64,000 nucleotides of DNA, taken from contig CAMRHE010000329.1 in NCBI GenBank assembly GCA_947044405.1, positions 1,535,001 through 1,599,000 of the forward strand, given 5' to 3'. Of the stretch, positions 51,540 through 63,215 are shown piece after piece (position 1 is the stretch's first letter; each line of letters begins with the position of its first letter). The stretch comes from Leptodactylus fallax (taxonomy: Eukaryota > Chordata > Amphibia > Anura > Leptodactylidae). Under the pieces are notes generated by a model. The model saw only the letters and a list, made by a program, of their open reading frames with translations. It was not told the origin of the DNA and searched no databases. The position numbers and the translations under genes were made by a program.

Positions 51540-52420
51540 TAACCCGGGGGGGGGGGGGGACAATAAAAAAAAACCCACACAACAAAAAAAAAATGGCCCC
51601 CCTTTATATCTTAAATTTTTTTAAATTGGGCCATTATTAAAAAACTTAAAAACCAACAAAAGAGGTCTCAGAGATTTGGCCTGTCAGTTTCCACTGTGGG
51701 AACATAGTAAGGAAAGAAACCACAGGGACAGTTCTTGTTAAGCCCAGAAGTGGCAGGCCGAATTCAGAAAGGCAGAGAAGAAGAAGGGGGAAGAGCAGGA
51801 CAATCCCAGTCCACCTCCAAAGAGCTCAGCATCACTTGCTGCAGATGGTGGCACCTGGCACGGTCCACAAACAGCACACCTTGCACAAAGAGGAGGGGGG
51901 GGGGGGGGGGGGGGAAAAAGACGCCGCTGCAAAAACGCCACAAAAAGAAGAGCCGGCGGGGGGACAGCACATTTGGACAAGCCAGCTTATTTTGGAGAAG
52001 GTCCTCTTCACGGTTGTTTGGTCATCACTACCTGTGTAACGGAATCCTGGTTACTGGGGAGACACATTAATCAAATATCACTCAGGCATACATGTCCAGA
52101 GTCCATCACCGTCTCCAGTCTGAATATCATCTGGTTATTACTGTAGATAATGAATGATGTCAATGATGACATCATCAGAATCTCTGACCTGAAAAAAAGA
52201 AACCCCTCCAGGAAGCTGGTAGAGGCTGTTATCTCTGCAAAAGGGGATCTAAAACTTGAGATTTAATATACTTTCCGCCAATGACATTTTCTGTAAAAAA
52301 ACCCACAATCCTAAATAACTCCACATTATTAATACATCAAATAAAGCTGCAAACACCTAAATATTTAGAACTAAAAATGATTAAGATTAAAGGGGGCCCA
52401 AACTTCATAACTACAGTCCA
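51540..52420. other. Scrambled segment of copy B, possible assembly error
   Basis: In place of the intron between FAX and first coding exons, there are G runs at 51547-51559 and 51895-51914, an insert at about 51735-52060 without counterpart in copy A, and two overlapping garbled versions of the 16500-16640 region (52085-52290 and 52425-52560). The pattern of homopolymers and near-repeats could be genuine decay or poor sequence. Confidence 0.55.
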
Positions 52421-52599
52421 GAGCCATCACCCCCATCATATCATCTGTTATTACTATAGATAAGAATGATGTAATGATGACATCATCAGTCTCTCCCCTC
52501 CCCAGTAAGGTGGTAGATGATCTCTAGGGTGAGATATAAAAAACTCCCCCCCATTTTTTTCTTTCTCTTTCCATCTTTGATGGGACAATCAGGAATATT

Positions 52600-54105
52600 C
52601 TCTTATATAGAAGATACTGAGAGGATTCTATATTGTAGGAACCTGAATGGAGAGAAGATGAGACAATGTAAATAAAATACAATAACTGGAGATAACAATG
52701 TGATAATGTTGAGATATTTTGGTGTAGATGATGTTTGGTCTCTTTTCGTAGACCTTGGACATGAGGTGAATAGTTGGTCACTGGTTATATGATGTACATA
52801 CTGGAATCACCGCTACAACTAATGTCATTACAGCAATGTCGAAAGGATATAAAGGGGTCAGCGGTGCTGGTTGGTGGGGATTTAACAAGTGTTTTTTGAT
52901 TTTTTAGCACTCATGTTCTGTGTGGCTTAGAATGAGTCTTTATAAAAACCAAGGTTATGGTGCAACATTTTGGACCAAAGTAAGGCAGCCAATAGTTGGG
53001 TCTAAAGCTAAAGGGGTTTCTAGGATTTTTTTTATGGCCCTATCATTGGGATTTATTGGCTCCTTAGTGTACAGTGCTGGAAGCAGATGGTTCTATACCC
53101 CGTATAGTGGCCAGGCGCCGTTACTGCAGCTCAGCTCCCATTGACATCAACCAGGGTTTTTTGGCCTTGGGTCATGTGACTGGAAATATGGGAGCCCAAA
53201 TATAAGAAACAGTACCCACCTATCAGCGATCCCTGCCACTCCAGTTCTGACTCTGTCCGAGTCCTTGCTTCTTTCCACTTCCTGGTATCTCTTGACACAC
53301 AGGAAATGCTTAGAGATACCCATTTAGCCAATCACTGGACAAAATGGTGGCCTCCTCAGCTAGTGGTTCCTGTATGATGAGAGACAACAGGAAGTGGGGA
53401 GAGGCACGGACTTGGGCAGCTTTACTGCACAGAGGGAGAAGCAAGTAAAGATTTTTTATATTAGAGGCCTCATGTTGAGCTGTTTTCAGTATTTTTTTTA
53501 TTTACTTGGAGAACCCCTTTAGTACTCGCTGACTGTAAACTATTAACCCCCTTGCTTAACATAAACCTCAGGAGTGACCACTAAATAAATACAGACCCCT
53601 GACAGCCCCCTAAAATAAGAAAAGCCACAGAACAAGAGCCCAAACCACCAAATGGAGAGCTCAGTCCAGATCCCATTAATAAAGACCTGAGACCTTTAAC
53701 CCCTTTCGCCCCCTCCACCAACTCCAATTTTTAGGGTTCACACGGAGGAATCTGTGGCAGATTCCGCTCCGAATCTACCTTCCATTGTTTTCAATGGGAC
53801 GCAGAGATTGCAGTAGGTTGCAGAAAAAATAAGCGTCCTGCTCAATTATTTATCTGAGCCTAATCAGCAGAGGAAAGCCGCAACGGGATGCTCTGCTTCG
53901 GCACTCCGTCACGGGAATCCCACAGCCGAATACGGTAACGGAAATTCTCTTCATTATCCGCCGTGTGAACCTAGCCTTAGTGTCTGTTAATAGGCTCCGC
54001 TCTACTGATTCTGGTACAGATGGAATTTTTTTTTCTAGCCCCCATCATTACCGAGTAATCGCTGCTGTTATATTTGATGTCTAATATGCTAATTAGTCTC
54101 TATAC
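52600..54105 (-). other. Intron region of copy B
   Basis: It follows 16670-18410 of copy A closely, with small indels and a 170-bp deletion at 53185 (GACTGGAAATATGGGAG). No coding sequence was recognised. Confidence 0.6.
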
Positions 54106-55197
54106 CAGGGGTAGGAAACCTTTTTTGTTCGGTGTGCCGATTTTAATTAAAAAATCAACGATGAGTGCCAGTTAATAATTGTAAGTCTGACGACCCCTAA
54201 ACTAAAGTCATATACCAAAAACCATAACACAGAAGTGCTGCCACCAGATGCTTTAGGACTACATGCATTTACTGCTATTTCCTGGGACGCTCCTGTACTT
54301 TCCGATTAGAAGCAATGAAAGTACATGTGCAGCCTCCTATTAGTGGTAAAAGTATGTGTCCAGGACACCGTATGGGAGCATCCTTATGGTGAAAACACAC
54401 TATGTATCTAGATTCAGCTATATTCTTAGGCCACTCGAACTTTTACTTAGCGGCCCCTGCACACGGAATTATGTCCCATAGCGGCCCCTGCACACGGAAT
54501 TATGTCCCATAGCGGCCCCTGCACACGGAATTATGTCCCATAGCGGCCCCTGCACACGGAATTATGTCCCATAGCGGCCCCTGCACACGGAATTATGTCC
54601 CATAGCGGCCCCTGCACACGGAATTATGTCCCATAGCGGCCCCTGCACACGGAATTATGTCCCATAGCGGCCCCTGCACACCATATTATGTCCCATAGTG
54701 GTCCCTGCACACAGCATAATATTACAATTTTCGCCACTATTATTATATTGTGGGGCCAAGAGAGGTGATAAACATAAAAAACAATGTCACTCACCTTCCC
54801 AGTGATTCTGAGCAGCTCTGTTCTCTTCAGCACTTCTGCCTGTAGTCACCGACCGATGATTGGGTCTCGGGGTCACGTCGCGTCATTATGTGTAATGACA
54901 CCGGATGTGACCCCTGAAGCCCTGTCAGCTGTCCTGACTACAGACAGAAGCCCCTGAAAAGAACAGAGGTGCCGCGATGCGCAGGGAAGGTGAGTAACAT
55001 TTTTTTTAATGTTTCATCTCTTCTTCTGAGCCTCCGCTTATTATACTTTGGGGTCTGAAGAGACTCCAGAGTATAATAATAGCACTTTCGTTTCGGTCGT
55101 GTTTTGTCCGATCGAAACTGCTGGTTGAGGACTCGGGCTGCCCGTGCCAGGGAAATAAGCCTAGAGTGGCATGCGTGCCGGGGGTTGCCGGCCCCTG
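54106..55197. mobile_element. Non-autonomous hAT element with perfect 8-bp duplication
   Basis: The ends are CAGGGGTAGGAAACC and (complement) CAGGGGCCGGCAACC. CTCTATAC occurs on both sides (54098-54105 and 55198-55205). The duplicated locus copy A has the empty site at about 18404-18412 (GTCTCTGTACCGTCAGG). The interior has a 31-bp tandem array, then AAAAAACAATGTCACTCACC, and a short inverted repeat around TTATACTTTGGGGTCT and ACTCCAGAGTATAATAATAG. No transposase. Confidence 0.92.
54445..54715. repeat. 31-bp tandem repeat inside the hAT element
   Basis: About eight and a half near-identical units of GCGGCCCCTGCACACGGAAT plus TATGTCCCATA. Homologous to the arrays at 11440-11790 and 20335-20410. 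Confidence 0.95.
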
Positions 55198-55569
55198 CTC
55201 TATACCATCAGGTGGGCAGTGTCAGTCAGGAGCAGTCAAGGGGGCGTGGCTTAGAGCTCCAATCACCTAACAGTATAGATTCTTAGTATAACTATCAGCA
55301 ACCAAAACTAACTGCACTGATTGCTCGACAATGGTGGGGGCTAAAGAGAAAAATCCAACTGTGCCCGAATAAGAGGAGAGGCCGTTATTAAATGATCCAA
55401 AGAGATGCTACATTTTACTAAATCTGTTACAAATAGCAGAACCATCACCTCCAGCAAGAGAGACATTAATAATACTGCATAGGACGAATCCCTGGTCTGT
55501 ATCCCCAGAATATGAGAAAACATCAGAAAAGAGAAGGGAAGTGTCTAGAGAGAGATGCTCCAAGTGCTT

Positions 55570-55790
55570 CCCCCTCCTCCAACACACAGTCCCATGTAAA
55601 TACATCACTCCCTCCCTTCATCCTCCTCACATGCAGTCCCATGTAAATACATCACTCCCTCCCTTCATCCTCCTCACATGCAGTCCCATGTAAATACATC
55701 ACTCCCTCCCTTCATCCTCCTCACATGCAGTCCCATGTAAATACATCACTCCTACCTTCACCTGCTCACATGCAGTCCCATGTAATCCCC
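55570..55790. repeat. 47-bp minisatellite near exon 1 (copy B)
   Basis: About five units of CATGCAGTCCCATGTAAATA plus CATCACTCCCTCCCTTCATCCTCCTCA, more than at the equivalent place in copy A. Confidence 0.9.
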
Positions 55791-55800
55791 TCTCTCTTAC

Positions 55801-56160
55801 CCTGCAGCCTCTCTCTCTTCTCTTCAACACAGTTCACACATGGTCGTGTCTAAAATGGAGCTACGCCAGGTAGGTGTGATGTCACCGGAAGGGGCGGAGC
55901 CTCACATAAGGGCGGGGTCTCTTCCATCCCTGCTCTGAGCTCTATAGAGAAAGCGAAAGTCGAGCATGTGTAGATGGAAAACAGAAAGCAGTGTCCTGAC
56001 TAGAGGGGAGTTGCTCCTGGTAGGTATGATGTCACAGGAAGGGGCGGAGCCTCTCCGATGAGGGCGGGGTTTCTTCTTGCATAACGTTGTGCTGTATAGA
56101 GGAATGAGAGGAGCTCGTGTAGATGGAGAACAGAAAGCTGTGAGGACTGGATGATGGAAA
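55801..56160 (-). promoter_or_regulatory. Promoter and exon-1-like region of copy B
   Basis: The splice donor CTGCAGG|GTAAGAG (minus strand) lies at 55801/55800. Upstream are two modules, as in copy A: TGATGTCAC with GGGGCGGAGCC and GGGCGGGG, at about 55878-55920 and 56028-56070. This conservation contrasts with the broken coding exons. Confidence 0.5.
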
Positions 56161-56562
56161 GAGAGTGATAGGATTGTTTTGCATGGGACTGCATGATGGA
56201 GGAGGCTGAGGGGAGGAAGTGATGTATTTACATGGGAATGTATCCTGGAGGGTCTGGGGGATTGGATTGATGTTTAGGGGGGGATAGGAGTCCCTGGGGT
56301 GCCTTTGGCATTGAAGTACAGAGGATCTTTTGGGCACTGCTCTCATCGCAAGGAGAGCAGGGGTCCTTGTTGTGCTGCTGGCTTCTAAATGTGGAGCAGG
56401 GGTCCCTGGGGTGCTGCTTGCATGTAATGGGGGCAGGGTGTTGTGGGTTCCTGGGTGTTGCTGCATGTGTCTGTGTGTGGTTCCTGGGGTACTTGTGTGT
56501 GTGTGAGAGGGGGTTCTGGAGGTAGTCCTAGGGTGCTACCACCTGTGTGCATGTTTGTGTGC

Positions 56563-56886
56563 ACTCCCTCCCTTCATCCTCCTCACATGCAGTCCCATGT
56601 AAATACATCACTCCCTCCCTTCATCCTTCTCACATACAGTCCCATGTAAATACATCACTCCCTCCCTTCATCCTTCTCACATACAGTCCCATGTAAATAC
56701 ATCACTCCTTCCCTTCATCCTCCTCACATACAGTCCCATGTAAATACATCTCTCCCTCCCTTCATCCTTCTCACATACAGTCCCATGTAAATACATCACT
56801 CCCTCCCTTCATCCTTCTCACATACAGTCCCATGTAAATACATCACTCCTTCCCTTCATCCTTCTCACATACAGTCCCATGTAAAT
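56563..56886. repeat. 47-bp minisatellite, second array, left part
   Basis: About seven units of the 47-bp type. It begins where homology to copy A stops (after GTGTGCATGTTTG) and is interrupted at 56887 by the L2 insertion, resuming at 62955. Confidence 0.9.
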
Positions 56887-57842
56887 AATAATAATACATT
56901 TTATTTATATAGCGCCAACATATTCCGCAGCACTGTACTATTTGTAGGGTTCAAGTACTGACAAAAAAGATACATTACAAAGAAATAGTCAATTCACACA
57001 CTGGGACTGAGGGCCCTGCTTGCAAGAGCTTACAATCTATCTAAAGTTAGTCTGATACGGCATCATATCCTGTGAGGTAATGCGGAAGCGTGAACAGAGG
57101 AGGGTACGTTTTAGGGATTCTAACTATGGAAGGGTTTACATTAGGAGTTGTGATAGGCCTGTCTGAAAAGATATGATTTTTGTTTGCACTTAAAGCTGTA
57201 GAAATTGGGGGTTAATCTTTTTGTCTGGGATAGAGCATTCCAGAGAAGTGGTGCAACTCGGGAGAAGTCTTGTATACGAGCGTGGGAGGTTCTGATAATA
57301 GAGCATGTTTGTCTTAGGTCATTGAGTGAACGGAGAGTACGGGTTGGGCGATAGACAGAGATGAGGGAGGAAATGTAGGGAGGTGCAGCATTATGGAGAG
57401 CCTTGTGGATGAGGGGGATAAGTTTATATTGTATTCTGTATTGAATAGGCAGCCAATGTAGTGACCGGCACAGAACGGAGGCCTCGCTGTAGCGTCTAGA
57501 CTGATAGATGAGCCTGGCCGCCGCATTCAGAATACATTGTAGAGGGGAGAGTTTAGTAAGGGGAAGACCGATTAGTAAGGAGTTACAGAAGTCAAGGCGA
57601 GAGTGAATCAGGGCAACAATAAGTGTCTTTAGTGTATTTGTGGTAAGGAAAGGGCGGATTCTGGAGATGTTTTTGAGGTGGAGATGACATAAGCGTGTGA
57701 GTGATTGGATATGGGGGGTGAAGGAAATGTCTGAGTCAAATATAACCCCGAGGCAGCGGGCATACTGCCTAGGAATTATGGTAAGGCCGGAGACTGCAAT
57801 TGAGATATCAGGGACAGATCTATTATATGGTGGAAACAGCAG

Positions 57843-58825
57843 TGTGAAAGATCCTCCGTGCGCCAAACCGCTTTGGCCACACCCTGAGTCTTCTTTCATA
57901 TAAAAAAACCACACTCACCGCCAGTGAGTGCCGGGTTCACTAGATAAATACAAGACAAGCCTTCTAAATTTTATATATTTATTAACCCCTAAATGGGTCG
58001 GTATTAAAATCTAACATATACAGATCAGAACAGATATGCAGACATATGCAAGCATTAACAGTTACTAGTTGCAAGATACAGTACAAATAAAATTAAAAGG
58101 GATTAAAGGTGAAATGATTACTTTACCACACATGTCCTTGATGTGGTTCTATAGTCCAACACTCACACATGGCATGTGTGAGTCACCAGTGGAGGCTTTT
58201 CAGCATGTGGCATTAACTCCTAGCATGTGGCATCACAGTACAATAATCCAGCCTGTATGCTCTCATAACAGTCTCTCAGCATTAGTCCAATAGTCTCTCC
58301 CAGTCTCTTGTAGGCTCATCAGCAGCAGCATTCCAACCTGCCTGCTCATAGTAGCATCTCAGTCAAAGTCTCTCTCAGTGGAAGTCTGTCTGTAACCACT
58401 CTGTAGCATGATCCCAGCACAGTCTTCATAGCATGATCTCCATAGTGTAATCTCCTCCCACAGACCTCTTACCTCATCTTTTATGCCACCTCCCAGAATG
58501 AGGTCACCGGCGACAGTACGTCTGATGAGTTAATTCAATCAAATCCAGATCTTTTGTATGTAGATGAGACCAAAGTGAATTGCTACACTGTTATCAGTCA
58601 TATCTGATCAACAGCCCAGGCTTGAACAATGCACTATTGTTTGATCAGCCAGGGCTGTATAGGAATACAATGGAGCCCTATTGTTCCAGCCTGGCCACTA
58701 CTGCCAAAATGCACCTAGGCTTATAGCTGCGCACAGTATGAGTGAGTGCAAGCCAGAAGGGAGACCCTATACCCAGAGACCAAAATACATCTGAGTTATA
58801 GCCACACTTAAGCAGAATCATCACA
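57843..58825 (-). repeat. 3' LTR of the second pol-less element
   Basis: On the minus strand it starts TGTGATGATTCTGC and ends CTTTCACA, with the poly(A) signal region TTAATAAATATATAAAAT at about 57963-57984. Confidence 0.92.
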
Positions 58826-58917
58826 CCTCCCCCTTTAGATGGGGCTTGCAGGAAGTAGGGGCCTATGCCCCTCTTGTGAAAGCACCTCCGCCTCAGGCTC
58901 TGGCCCCAAAGGCTTCC

Positions 58918-61104
58918 TCACTTCCCCCTGGGGTCCCAGCAGACTCGGGCCTTGTCAGACTCCGAGGGTGGTTGAGCGCCATGCGCCTTCAATATGTCCA
59001 GACTAGGGTCAGCTTGGACAGCATCTCTCAACTCTTGGCTGGAGGGAGACAAAAGAGATGTGCATGTTACATAGCTGCCGGACCCTTCTGGCTCTCTAGT
59101 CCGACTAGGGACACTTCTAAGGCCCAGGCTCTGAGCCACGTACACTTGGCTACCTCCTGCCTGTTCTGGGTCCGCTTTCGGAGTGCGGGCATCCCTTAGC
59201 TTTACACTCATGACCTCAGGCCCTTGGGATACCATTCCAGAGATCCCATCCCGGCAATCTCTGCTCTCCTGGCTACCCTCGGCCTGCTCTCTCAGGGTCT
59301 TCCCCACACTAGCCGCTAGTTGGGAGAGTTCTAGGGGATTCTGCACCTCCCCCTTTGCTTCCACACCTAGGGGCACCTCTGGTTCTGGTACAGATATGTT
59401 TGGACCCTGTCCTCCCTCCCAAACTCCTTGCTCCTTTGGGCTTACACCCTGTTCCTCCTGTACTTGGGTGGGTGATGGTGATACCTTGGGCAAATGACTG
59501 AGATCATGCTTCCCCAAACCATCCTCCCACAATACATTGACAGGTAATACATTGGACATACCCTCTTCTTGGATCACATCTCCAGTACCCCATGCCATCT
59601 GCACTTGGGCCATGGGCACTCCTGGAATAGAACTGGACAGAAGAGACGTGTATGTCTCATACAGGCCGGACTCCTCCGGCTTCAAGGGAGTGAGGCTAGT
59701 CATGGCGGTCTCAGCACCGACTCCAGGTGGTGTAGGCAACGGTTCAAGGGTCGGAACGCCCTCCACCCTTGTAGCACTCTGGCTGCGGGCTAACACCGCA
59801 CTACCAGCAGTCCGTCCCTCACCTGGATCGGCCATGAGATCCCCATAGCCTACCTGACCACCTGGCACATGGTCAGTAGTTGGGTGCTTATCGGATACAC
59901 TGGGCGAAATAGTAGAAGTCGCTTCCAGTGACTCAGAAGAGCTACCCTGTACATTTTCACAACAAGCATTGGCAATTACATTGACAGTACCTTCATTAGC
60001 AATTGTTAATTCACACCGGGCCTCAATGAGATTTGTGGTAGACAGATTAACAAGCTGGGAGGGCGACGCCCCTGCAGATGTGGGTGTGTCTACAGACTTA
60101 GTCTCATTGGCTCCTAGCACGGGGGTGCACAAAGCATTAATAACATTTTTGCTGAGCTGGGTTGCAGGAAGTTCAGTTGCATCTTCCCTGCTCTCAGCTG
60201 AAGGCAACTCATTAGCATTTACACTTACTGCCATGGGAAGTATCTCAGAGGGGGGGTTACGGACCCTCTCTGCAGATATGACAGACACATTATCAGCATT
60301 AGTCATAGACAGTTTATCACAGTAAATTGGGTTGCTCCCCACCCCATATTGGGACATCACAGGTCCCAAATCAGTTCCCAACAGTACATTATTAGGCAAA
60401 TCAGTCAATAGTCCCACAGTCCGTATTCCCTTTCCTGCACCCCCATCCAGACACACAGATGGGCCACCTGCTGTGGCTTGGGAAGCAGGGAAGTTCTCAG
60501 GGTAGTTGGGGCACTCCTTCTTGAAATGTCCTGTCGGGTTACAGGCATGGCCCCGCCGCACCTCCCCTTGGGGTTTGGGGAAGGTCACTAGGGTGCCCAG
60601 AGTTCTTGGGACAGGGGAGGGACCACCCGGGGCATAGCTTGTCTCACCCGACCTGATGACAGATGGCTGTGGTGAACTCCGGACTGGCTTCTCCTTCCAA
60701 GTTGAGGTTATCTGCAGGGTTGTTGGAGCTTGCGCTTGCTGGGAGATTTCCCGCCTTTTCAGCTCAAGCTGATACTGCCATTCTCCTGCCTTCCTCTCTC
60801 TTTCTGCCTGTCGCTCAGCAGCCTGCCGTTCCCATTCTGCAGCTTTCCTCTCTCTCTCTGCCTGTCGCTCAGCAGCCTAACGATCAGCCTGCCGTTCTCG
60901 TTCTACAGCTTCCTGAAACCAGTGCAACGCCTGCTGGTATATGTTAGGGTCCCTGGTGCTTAAGTGCTGCAGAGCCATTTGCCAGACTGAAGCCATTCCC
61001 CCAGCAAGGCTGAGGCTACTGGTCCTTCCTGGTGAAGTAATCCTTGGGACCGGGCTGCCAAAATCAGGACTCTGCATAGCTGTGGCTGCCTCCATTTCAG
61101 CCAT
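58918..61104 (-). pseudogene. Gag/protease-remnant protein of the second pol-less element, one internal stop
   Basis: It starts at 61104 (MAEMEAATAMQ) and has a coiled-coil ERERQA region interrupted by a TAG at about 60877-60879. It is then open through CNPTGHFKKEC and VLLGTDLG into the long acidic region, ending at 58918 with SLDILKAH and RVCWDPRGK. The run of seven C (complement of about 60250-60256) keeps the frame that is lost in the first copy. The knuckle lacks its first Cys here as well, so that loss is a family trait. No reverse transcriptase or integrase core. Confidence 0.78.
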
Positions 61105-61373
61105 ACGCTCAGGATCTCAAAAAGCCTGGTTCAGCAATTCTGGAGCTCTGCTTCTGAGCCCACTAGCCATCCACTGGTATTTGCCAAATAAAAGATAGGA
61201 TAGAATACAAAGAATAAGGGAGGGGAACAGCACTGTATCAAACTTTCACTGTATCTTAATGCTTGCTTTAATACCGAGCTTGTCTCATAGGATTACCATA
61301 ATCCCCAGCATGTGAGTGATATAGGTCACCAACACACACCGTTTATCCTAAGATCCCACCACGCTGCCACCAA

Positions 61374-62375
61374 TGTGAAAGATCCTCCGTGCGCCAAACC
61401 GCTTTGGCCACACCCTGAGTCCTCTTTCATATAAAAACCACACTCACCGCCAGTGAGTGCCGGGTTCACCACATAAATACAAGACAAGCCTTCTAAATTT
61501 TATATATTTATTAACCCCTAAATGGGTCGGTATTAAAATCTAACATATACAGATCAGAACAGATATGCAGACATATGCAAGCATTAACAGTTACTAGTTG
61601 CAAGATACAGTACAAGTAAAATAAAAGGGATTAAAGGTGAAATGATTACTTTACCACACATGTCCTTGATGTGGTTCTATAGTCCAACACTCACACATGG
61701 CATGTGTGAGTCACCAGTGGAGGCTTTTCAGCATGTGGCATTAACTCCTAGCATGTGGCATCACAGTACAATAATCCAGCCTGCATGCTCTCATAACAGT
61801 CTCTCAGCATTAGTCCAATAGTCTCTCCCAGTCTCTTGTAGGCTCATCATCATTAGCAGCAGCATTCCAACCTGCCTGCTCATAGTAGCATCTCAGTCAA
61901 AGTCTCTCTCAGTGGAAGTCTGTCTGTAACAACTACAACAAGTCTGTAGCATGATCCCAGCACAGTCTTCATAGCATGATCTCCATAGTGTAATCTCCTC
62001 CCACAGACCTCTTACCTCATCTTTTATACCCTTTATGCCACCTCCCAGAATGAGGTCACCGGCGACAGTACGTCTGATGAGTTAATTCAATCAAATCCAG
62101 ATCTTTTGTATGTAGATGAGACCAAAGTGAATTGCTACACTGTTATCAGTCATATCTGATCAACAGCCCAGGCTTGAACAATGCACTATTGTTTGATCAG
62201 CCAGGGCTGTATAGGAATACAATGGAGCCCTATTGTTCCAGCCTGGCCACTACTGCCAATATGCACCTAGGCTTATAGCTGCGCACAGTATGAGTGAGTG
62301 CAAGCCAGAAGGGAGACCCTATACCCAGAGACCAAAATACATCTGAGTTAGCCACACTTAAGCAGAATCATCACA
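61374..62375 (-). repeat. 5' LTR of the second pol-less element
   Basis: 1002 bp, nearly identical to 57843-58825 apart from short insertions (for example extra CATCATTAGCAG near 61850 and ACCCTTT near 62030, which completes the TATAAA-like word GGGTATAAAAG on the minus strand). Confidence 0.92.
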
Positions 62376-62954
62376 AGCAGTAATTCAGTCTTTGAGAGAT
62401 TTAGTTTCAGATAGAGCATAGGCATGATATTTGAGACAGCAGAGAGACAGTCACTGGTGTTCTGTATTAGTGCAGGGGTGATGTCATGGGATGACGTATA
62501 TAATTGGGCGTCATCAGCAAAAAGATGGTACCGGAAGCCAAATCTGGTGATGGTTTGTCCAATGGAGGCTGGGTAGAGGGAGAAAAGCAGGGGAGCTAGG
62601 ACCGAGCCCTGAGGAACCCCAACGGCAAAGGGAAGAAACAGAGCCTGCAAATGATACACAGAAAGTGCGGTCAGAGAGATAAGAGGAGAACCAGGAGAGA
62701 GCAGTGTCTGTGAGGCCGACAGAGCGGAGCATAGTGAGGAGTAGTTGATGGTCAACAGTGTCAAATGCTGCTGAGAGATCTAGAAGAATAAGAAGAGAGA
62801 AGTCACCTTTGGATTTAGCCATCAGGAGATCATTGGAGACTTTTGCGAGGACCGTTTCAGTAGAGTGCGGAAGCCAGATTGTAAGGGGTCAAGAAGAGAG
62901 TTAGCAGAAAGATAGCGGATTAAATGAGAATAGACCAAGCATTCCAAGATTTTG

Positions 62955-63060
62955 ATGTAAATACATCACTCCCTCCCTTAATCCTCCTCACATACAGTCC
63001 CATGTAAATACATCACTCCCTCCCTTCACCCTTCTCACATACAGTCCCATGTAAACCCCT
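62955..63060. repeat. 47-bp minisatellite, second array, right part
   Basis: About two units, continuing 56563-56886 after the L2 insertion. Confidence 0.88.
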
Positions 63061-63070
63061 CCGCTCTTAC

Positions 63071-63210
63071 CCCGTGCTCTCTCTCTCTCTCTCTCCTCTC
63101 TTCACACATGTGCATACGATTTACTGCAGCTAAAGGACCTGCGATGACGTCATGATCATGTGACCAGAGTCATGTGTGGGCGGAGCTATAGAAGAGATTG
63201 TTGTGTGAGG
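63071..63210 (-). promoter_or_regulatory. Third exon-1/promoter-like module (minus strand)
   Basis: A donor-like GGGGTAAGAGC at 63071/63070 follows a GA-rich stretch. Upstream lie a perfect CRE, TGACGTCA (63145-63152), and GGGCGGAGCTATAGAAG at about 63179-63195. The same order of minisatellite, donor, CRE and GC box is seen at 18962-19330 and 55801-56160. No downstream coding exon of its own was found. Confidence 0.35.
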
Positions 63211-63215
63211 TGATA

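Larger units (their letters stand above)
57843..62375 (-). mobile_element. Complete pol-less LTR retrotransposon, second copy
   Basis: 4533 bp, minus strand, flanked by AGCAG at 57838-57842 and 62376-62380, a perfect 5-bp duplication. LTRs are 57843-58825 (983 bp, 3') and 61374-62375 (1002 bp, 5'), about 150-170 bp longer than those of the copy at 2367-6462. The primer-binding site is the same (complement at about 61353-61373) and the purine tract is at 58826-58839. The interior is 2548 bp with Gag/protease-tail coding only. It lies in an L2 element. Confidence 0.93.
57141..62950 (-). pseudogene. L2 reverse transcriptase ORF, interrupted
   Basis: The upper part, 62950-62376: [32 protein letters not shown], then [16 protein letters not shown] and catalytic [10 protein letters not shown] in a shifted frame, ending at the insertion. 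The lower part, 57834-57141: VPDISIAVSGL, RCLGVIFDSDISF, LDFCNSLL, AARLIYQSRR, HWLPIQYRIQYKL and SFKCKQKSYLF, the typical L2 C-terminal region. Frameshifts near 62640 and 62830 plus the LTR insertion inactivate it. The endonuclease is absent (5' truncation). Confidence 0.88.
56887..62954 (-). mobile_element. L2 LINE, 5'-truncated, carrying an LTR element
   Basis: Minus-strand L2 with a 3' end ATTTATATAGCGCCAACATA (complement) and an (ATT)n tail at 56887. ATGTAAAT flanks it at 56879-56886 and 62955-62962, a probable target duplication, though that word is part of the minisatellite unit. The LTR element at 57843-62375 interrupts it, so L2 sequence covers only about 56887-57842 and 62376-62954. 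Confidence 0.88.

Noticed and set aside
54624..54833. Minus-strand frame with repeated cysteine words
   Set aside because: It is the translation of the 31-bp repeat in the hAT element.
63145..63210. A third zinc-finger gene starting at the CRE module
   Set aside because: A donor-like site and promoter words are present, but no separate FAX, KRAB or finger exon was found for it in the window. Kept only as a regulatory candidate.
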